Source: Streptomyces gelaticus
GTDB lineage: Bacteria > Actinomycetota > Actinomycetes > Streptomycetales > Streptomycetaceae
Length of the DNA: 64,000 nt
Direction of reading: 5' to 3'
NCBI RefSeq assembly: GCF_014649535.1
Contig: NZ_BMTF01000009.1
Location: 124,001-188,000 of the forward strand
A program made the position numbers and the translations under genes. The notes beneath the pieces are model-generated. The model ran no database searches, had not been told where the DNA came from, and was given only the letters and a program-made list of their open reading frames with translations. Within the stretch, counting starts at the first letter, position 1; each line of letters begins with the position of its first letter. Of this stretch, positions 63,101 through 64,000 are shown piece by piece.

Positions 63101-63941
63101 CCACGAGTCGGTGGTGCTCCTCGTCGGCGGGGCGCGGGGCATCACTGCCCGGTTCGCCACCGCACTCGCCACTGCCGCCCACTGCCGCCTGGAACTGTTC
63201 GGCCGCACCCCACTGCCCTCCCTGGAAGAAGCACCCGCAATGGCCGCCACCACCGACGCCGAACTGCGAGCCGCACTCATTGCGGGCGGCCTGAGGTCCC
63301 CGGCTCAGGTCGAGCGGGAGATCGGAAGGATCCGGGCCGAGCGCGAGGTCCGCGACACCGTCCGCCGGCTCACCCGGCTGGGCAGCCGCGTGCGCTACCA
63401 CTGCGTGGACGTGCTCGACGCGGAAGCCGTGCACCGCGCCGTGAAGAACGTGCACGCCGAACACGGCAGACTCGACGCGGTCGTCTACGCGGCCGGTGTG
63501 ATCGAGGACAAGCTGTTCGCGGAGAAGTCCCCGGAGTCCTTCCACCGGGTCTTCAGCACCAAGACCGAGGGCGCCAGGGCCGTGCTCGACGCGGTTGCCG
63601 GGCTCCCGCACGGCCCCCGCCTCGCGGTGCTGTTCGGCAGTATTGCGGCCACCCTGGGCAACCGCGGCCAGACCGACTACGCCGCTGCCAACGACGCCCT
63701 CGAAGCCATCGGCCGCGACTGGGCCGACGGGACCGACCGCCGTGGGCTCACCGTCCACTGGGGCCCCTGGGCGCCCACCGGCACGAACAACGGCATGGTC
63801 ACCCCGGAACTGATGCAGACCTATGCGGCACGCGGCATCAGCCTCATCGACCCCGACGAGGGCGCCACCAGTCTGCTGCGCGAACTGGCCTGGGGTCCGC
63901 AGGAGACCACCGCCGTCGTCTACACCGCCTCGGGGTGGTGA
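57108..63941 (+). CDS. PUFA-synthase-like type I megasynthase: NMO/ER-like - KS - AT - ACP - KR
   Basis: 2277 residues from ATG 57108 (GGAG seven bases upstream; 57141 is an alternative). Residues ~15-210 and ~288-570 are two nitronate-monooxygenase/enoyl-reductase-like TIM barrels, the second with VVQGPMTRVSDQAAFAAAVA and FEGSECGGHVGPR. KS ~654-1092: DAACASS (C840), EAHGTGT (H975), IGHTKCAAG (His). AT ~1205-1505: FPGQGSQRP, GHSYGE (S1299), CAFHS. One ACP near 1690-1760 with SVDSIKR (S1727). KR ~2000-2260: VVLLVGGARGITARFATALA, FGSIAATLGNRGQTDY. No DH is seen. This KS-AT-ACP-KR order and the ACP motif are those of PfaA/HglE-type synthases; the fused PfaD-like N-terminus is unusual. Confidence 0.92.
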   Translation: MRTPCFGADRGMTTTADLVLALHPFGVASARFTAAAARAGGLGVLDLTGDSRPAREQLGLAAEWARPGFGVRLGAGREILAPDLPACVHTVVLTAGATTTAADFPGRRVLVEVTSGSEARDAVAAGAHGLIARGHEAGGRVGELSTYVLLQQLLAGEADGLPVWACGGIGVYTAAAAVAGGAAGVVLDTQTALLAEAELPAEVTSALSGLDGSETVIDDGLRVLRRRAPGPDGSTATLEIGQDAFLPARFQRRWGTLGAAIRGIHAAVSDALRGGVPVLGPDSMGSRALGTRLPVVQGPMTRVSDQAAFAAAVASEGALPFIALAVSGAEQTRTVLEETRSVLGDAPWGVGVLGFADEQVKSAQLEVIRELRPSHAIIAGGRPAQAVALEEAGISTFLHVPSPGLLGQFLESGARKFVFEGSECGGHVGPRASFPLWQAQLDVVDDFLVAAGKEAAAELQLLFAGGVHDERSAAMVAAMTAPLAAQGVATGVLMGTAYLFTEEAVVAGAVQPLFQQRMVDAEHTELLETAPGHATRCVRSPFTDEFVSAKEQLRADGVPSREAWERLEQLNVGRLRLASKGIERVGEELRDVPEDRQLSEGMFMAGQVAVLRSEVTTVAALHDSVTTGAQTFLDRRRAALDTGPDERAAAPEPLDIAIVGMACVFPKAPDLASFWGHVLSGTDAVTEVPASRWDPSVYFGEEGAGEHTPSRWGGFLPEIPFEPLDYGIPPASLPSIEPVQLLALDVARRALADAGYADRSFRRDRASVVFGAEAGSDLSNAMTLRAVLPSYVGQLPPELDAQLPRLTEDSFPGILANVIAGRIANRLDLQGANYTVDAACASSLAAVDVACKELTAGTSDMVLCGGADLHNGINDYLLFASAHALSPSGRSAPFDRSGDGIALGEGVACVVLKRLADAERDGDRIYAVVKGVGSSSDGRALGLTAPRADGQRRVLMRAYRNAGISPAEVGVVEAHGTGTVVGDRTELSALTEIFTQAGADPGGCVLGSVKSQIGHTKCAAGLAGLIKTTLALHHGVKPPTLHLRQPNPAWDERTSPFAFHTRARPWPAPPAQRVAGVSAFGFGGTNFHVVLRAHDDGAPPIHARDAWPAELFTFRGADRETAAKAARELLALAEADHVAQQPFRLRDLALAASRRADLAAVRGLPTRIAVLASSVTELTTALRRAVEGEHAPDDGIHLADGTEPGEIAFLFPGQGSQRPGMLAELFVSFPELQRFLRLDESAAAALFPPAGFDEAGRQAQADRVTDTRVAQPALGITALAAHHLLGRVGVRPDMTAGHSYGELAALAAAGALGPEELLWCSRARAEAVVAASGAGDPGTMAAVTASAPQVTVALEKAGVAESVVVANHNSPRQTVISGPTADVETAVEQLRAQGLKATRIPVACAFHSTLVAAAGDTFAATLASVPLETPTVQVWSNRTAAVYPTTPDAIRAELAAQIGSPVRFVEQIEAMYEAGARIFVETGPGAVLTRQVAEILGDLPHRTVTLEARRGTGLSGFLAALAELAIAGVDVRTGWLFQGRDAVDAAQVPRRRRAGWTVDGHLVRTADGAIPATALHPAQRIPEALVTTRSGTHGDHGQVLRTDTAHGGEGTGSEALISEFLRTSREMLAAQRDVLLGYLGADPGVRPGLVPVEHAPREPAVTVFPARAATAVPEPVIPNPAPDPDPAELTADAVLAAVLEVIGERTGYPADMIEPDLDLEADLSVDSIKRAEIAGQLARRLHLPTADGLDMEELARARTAAGIAELIVAARQDDTRPPETAVPGPTAVDPVVPPAEAEAVVTVPKRLVMTDFGLAPAAPDPYELTGQTFLVIGEGPLAVAVTERLDSYGARAVTATGIPDGGRFDGLIHLASPDGGPAHEPVLPGAVPLYQSALAAGPRWVLAAGASDGLRGLFRSLSREYPQTIARVVEQPAGADPSAAAEAIVAELTAADREPVVLRTGDTRRGLRMTETDRGFLGSTGAGPSDDGAAEAAALGLDHESVVLLVGGARGITARFATALATAAHCRLELFGRTPLPSLEEAPAMAATTDAELRAALIAGGLRSPAQVEREIGRIRAEREVRDTVRRLTRLGSRVRYHCVDVLDAEAVHRAVKNVHAEHGRLDAVVYAAGVIEDKLFAEKSPESFHRVFSTKTEGARAVLDAVAGLPHGPRLAVLFGSIAATLGNRGQTDYAAANDALEAIGRDWADGTDRRGLTVHWGPWAPTGTNNGMVTPELMQTYAARGISLIDPDEGATSLLRELAWGPQETTAVVYTASGW

Positions 63942-64000
63942 CCGGCACGATGCCCGGAAAATGTCCGATCGCCATCGTCGGCATGGCCGCGCTCTTCCCG
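63938..64000 (+). CDS. Second PKS/PUFA-synthase-like gene, 3' end outside the window
   Basis: GTG 63938 overlaps the preceding stop (GTGA), and the frame reads VTGTMPGKCPIAIVGMAALF P to the window edge. PIAIVGMAALFP is the standard start of a ketosynthase domain. ATG 63950 is an alternative start. The overlap means the two synthase genes are co-translated; in PUFA-type systems the second protein usually holds KS/CLF and further domains. Confidence 0.85.
   Translation, partial: MTGTMPGKCPIAIVGMAALFP

Noticed and set aside
61215..63758. 847-codon open frame on the minus strand inside the megasynthase
   Set aside because: Glycine/valine/histidine-rich antisense shadow of the PKS; no domain or start signal.

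Overview
The window is very GC-rich with strongly G/C-biased third codon positions, frequent GTG starts, GTGA stop/start overlaps and purine-rich ribosome binding sites. Together with a gamma-butyrolactone-receptor-like regulator, SUKH-type proteins, DUF families typical of streptomycetes and a type I PKS at the right edge, this points to a Streptomyces or close relative. The many broken genes and the accessory gene content suggest a chromosome arm rather than the core; that placement is an inference.

Layout. 1-9.6 kb: a pentapeptide-repeat protein cut by the window edge, a radical SAM protein with an unusual cysteine spacing, an SDR fragment, an NADP-binding oxidoreductase, a GH25 muramidase, a MarR regulator with a coupled small gene, an orphan AbiEii-like nucleotidyltransferase, a secreted S1 protease and a NUDIX hydrolase. 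9.7-12.2 kb: a doubly frameshifted gene, a small secreted protein and a VOC protein. 12.2-17.9 kb: a four-gene overlapping operon for a PaoABC-like molybdenum hydroxylase (2Fe-2S, FAD/4Fe-4S and Moco subunits plus an XdhC-type maturation factor with a frameshift), divergent from a TetR regulator with two 18-bp operator-like palindromes between them. 18.0-21.4 kb is a patchwork of truncated genes (SUKH-4-like, aldo/keto reductase, LuxR-type regulator).

21.5-35.2 kb: single-gene units, mostly enzymes and transporters each next to a regulator: O-methyltransferase-like, phosphotransferase, nitronate-monooxygenase-like, secreted serine hydrolase, CGNR regulator/MFS pair, DoxX, an ECF42-type sigma factor coupled to its YCII (DGPF) partner, MarR/tautomerase pair, AraC/TauE-SafE pair and a DUF6624-like protein. 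35.4-49.3 kb: Tat-exported carotenoid oxygenase, YCII and GyrI-like proteins, alpha/beta hydrolase, SixA phosphatase, nicotinamidase, a frameshifted GNAT, an exported DMFase-beta-like protein, DUF6223, a NarL-type two-component system, an aminoglycoside-nucleotidyltransferase-like protein and a membrane SpoIIE-type phosphatase.

49.7-57 kb: an ArpA/ScbR-like TetR protein divergent from a HAD phosphatase, several decayed stretches (including a FAD-monooxygenase remnant), and secreted proteins (beta-propeller-like, SGNH hydrolase, lysozyme-fold-like). 57.1 kb to the end: a 2277-residue PUFA-synthase-like megasynthase (tandem NMO/ER-like region, KS, AT, one ACP, KR) translationally coupled to a second KS-starting PKS that runs off the window. 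Its 0.74-kb upstream region carries repeats that may be regulatory.

A striking global feature is the number of frameshifted or truncated genes (at least ten), interspersed with intact ones. Strong hairpins punctuate several convergent gene pairs.
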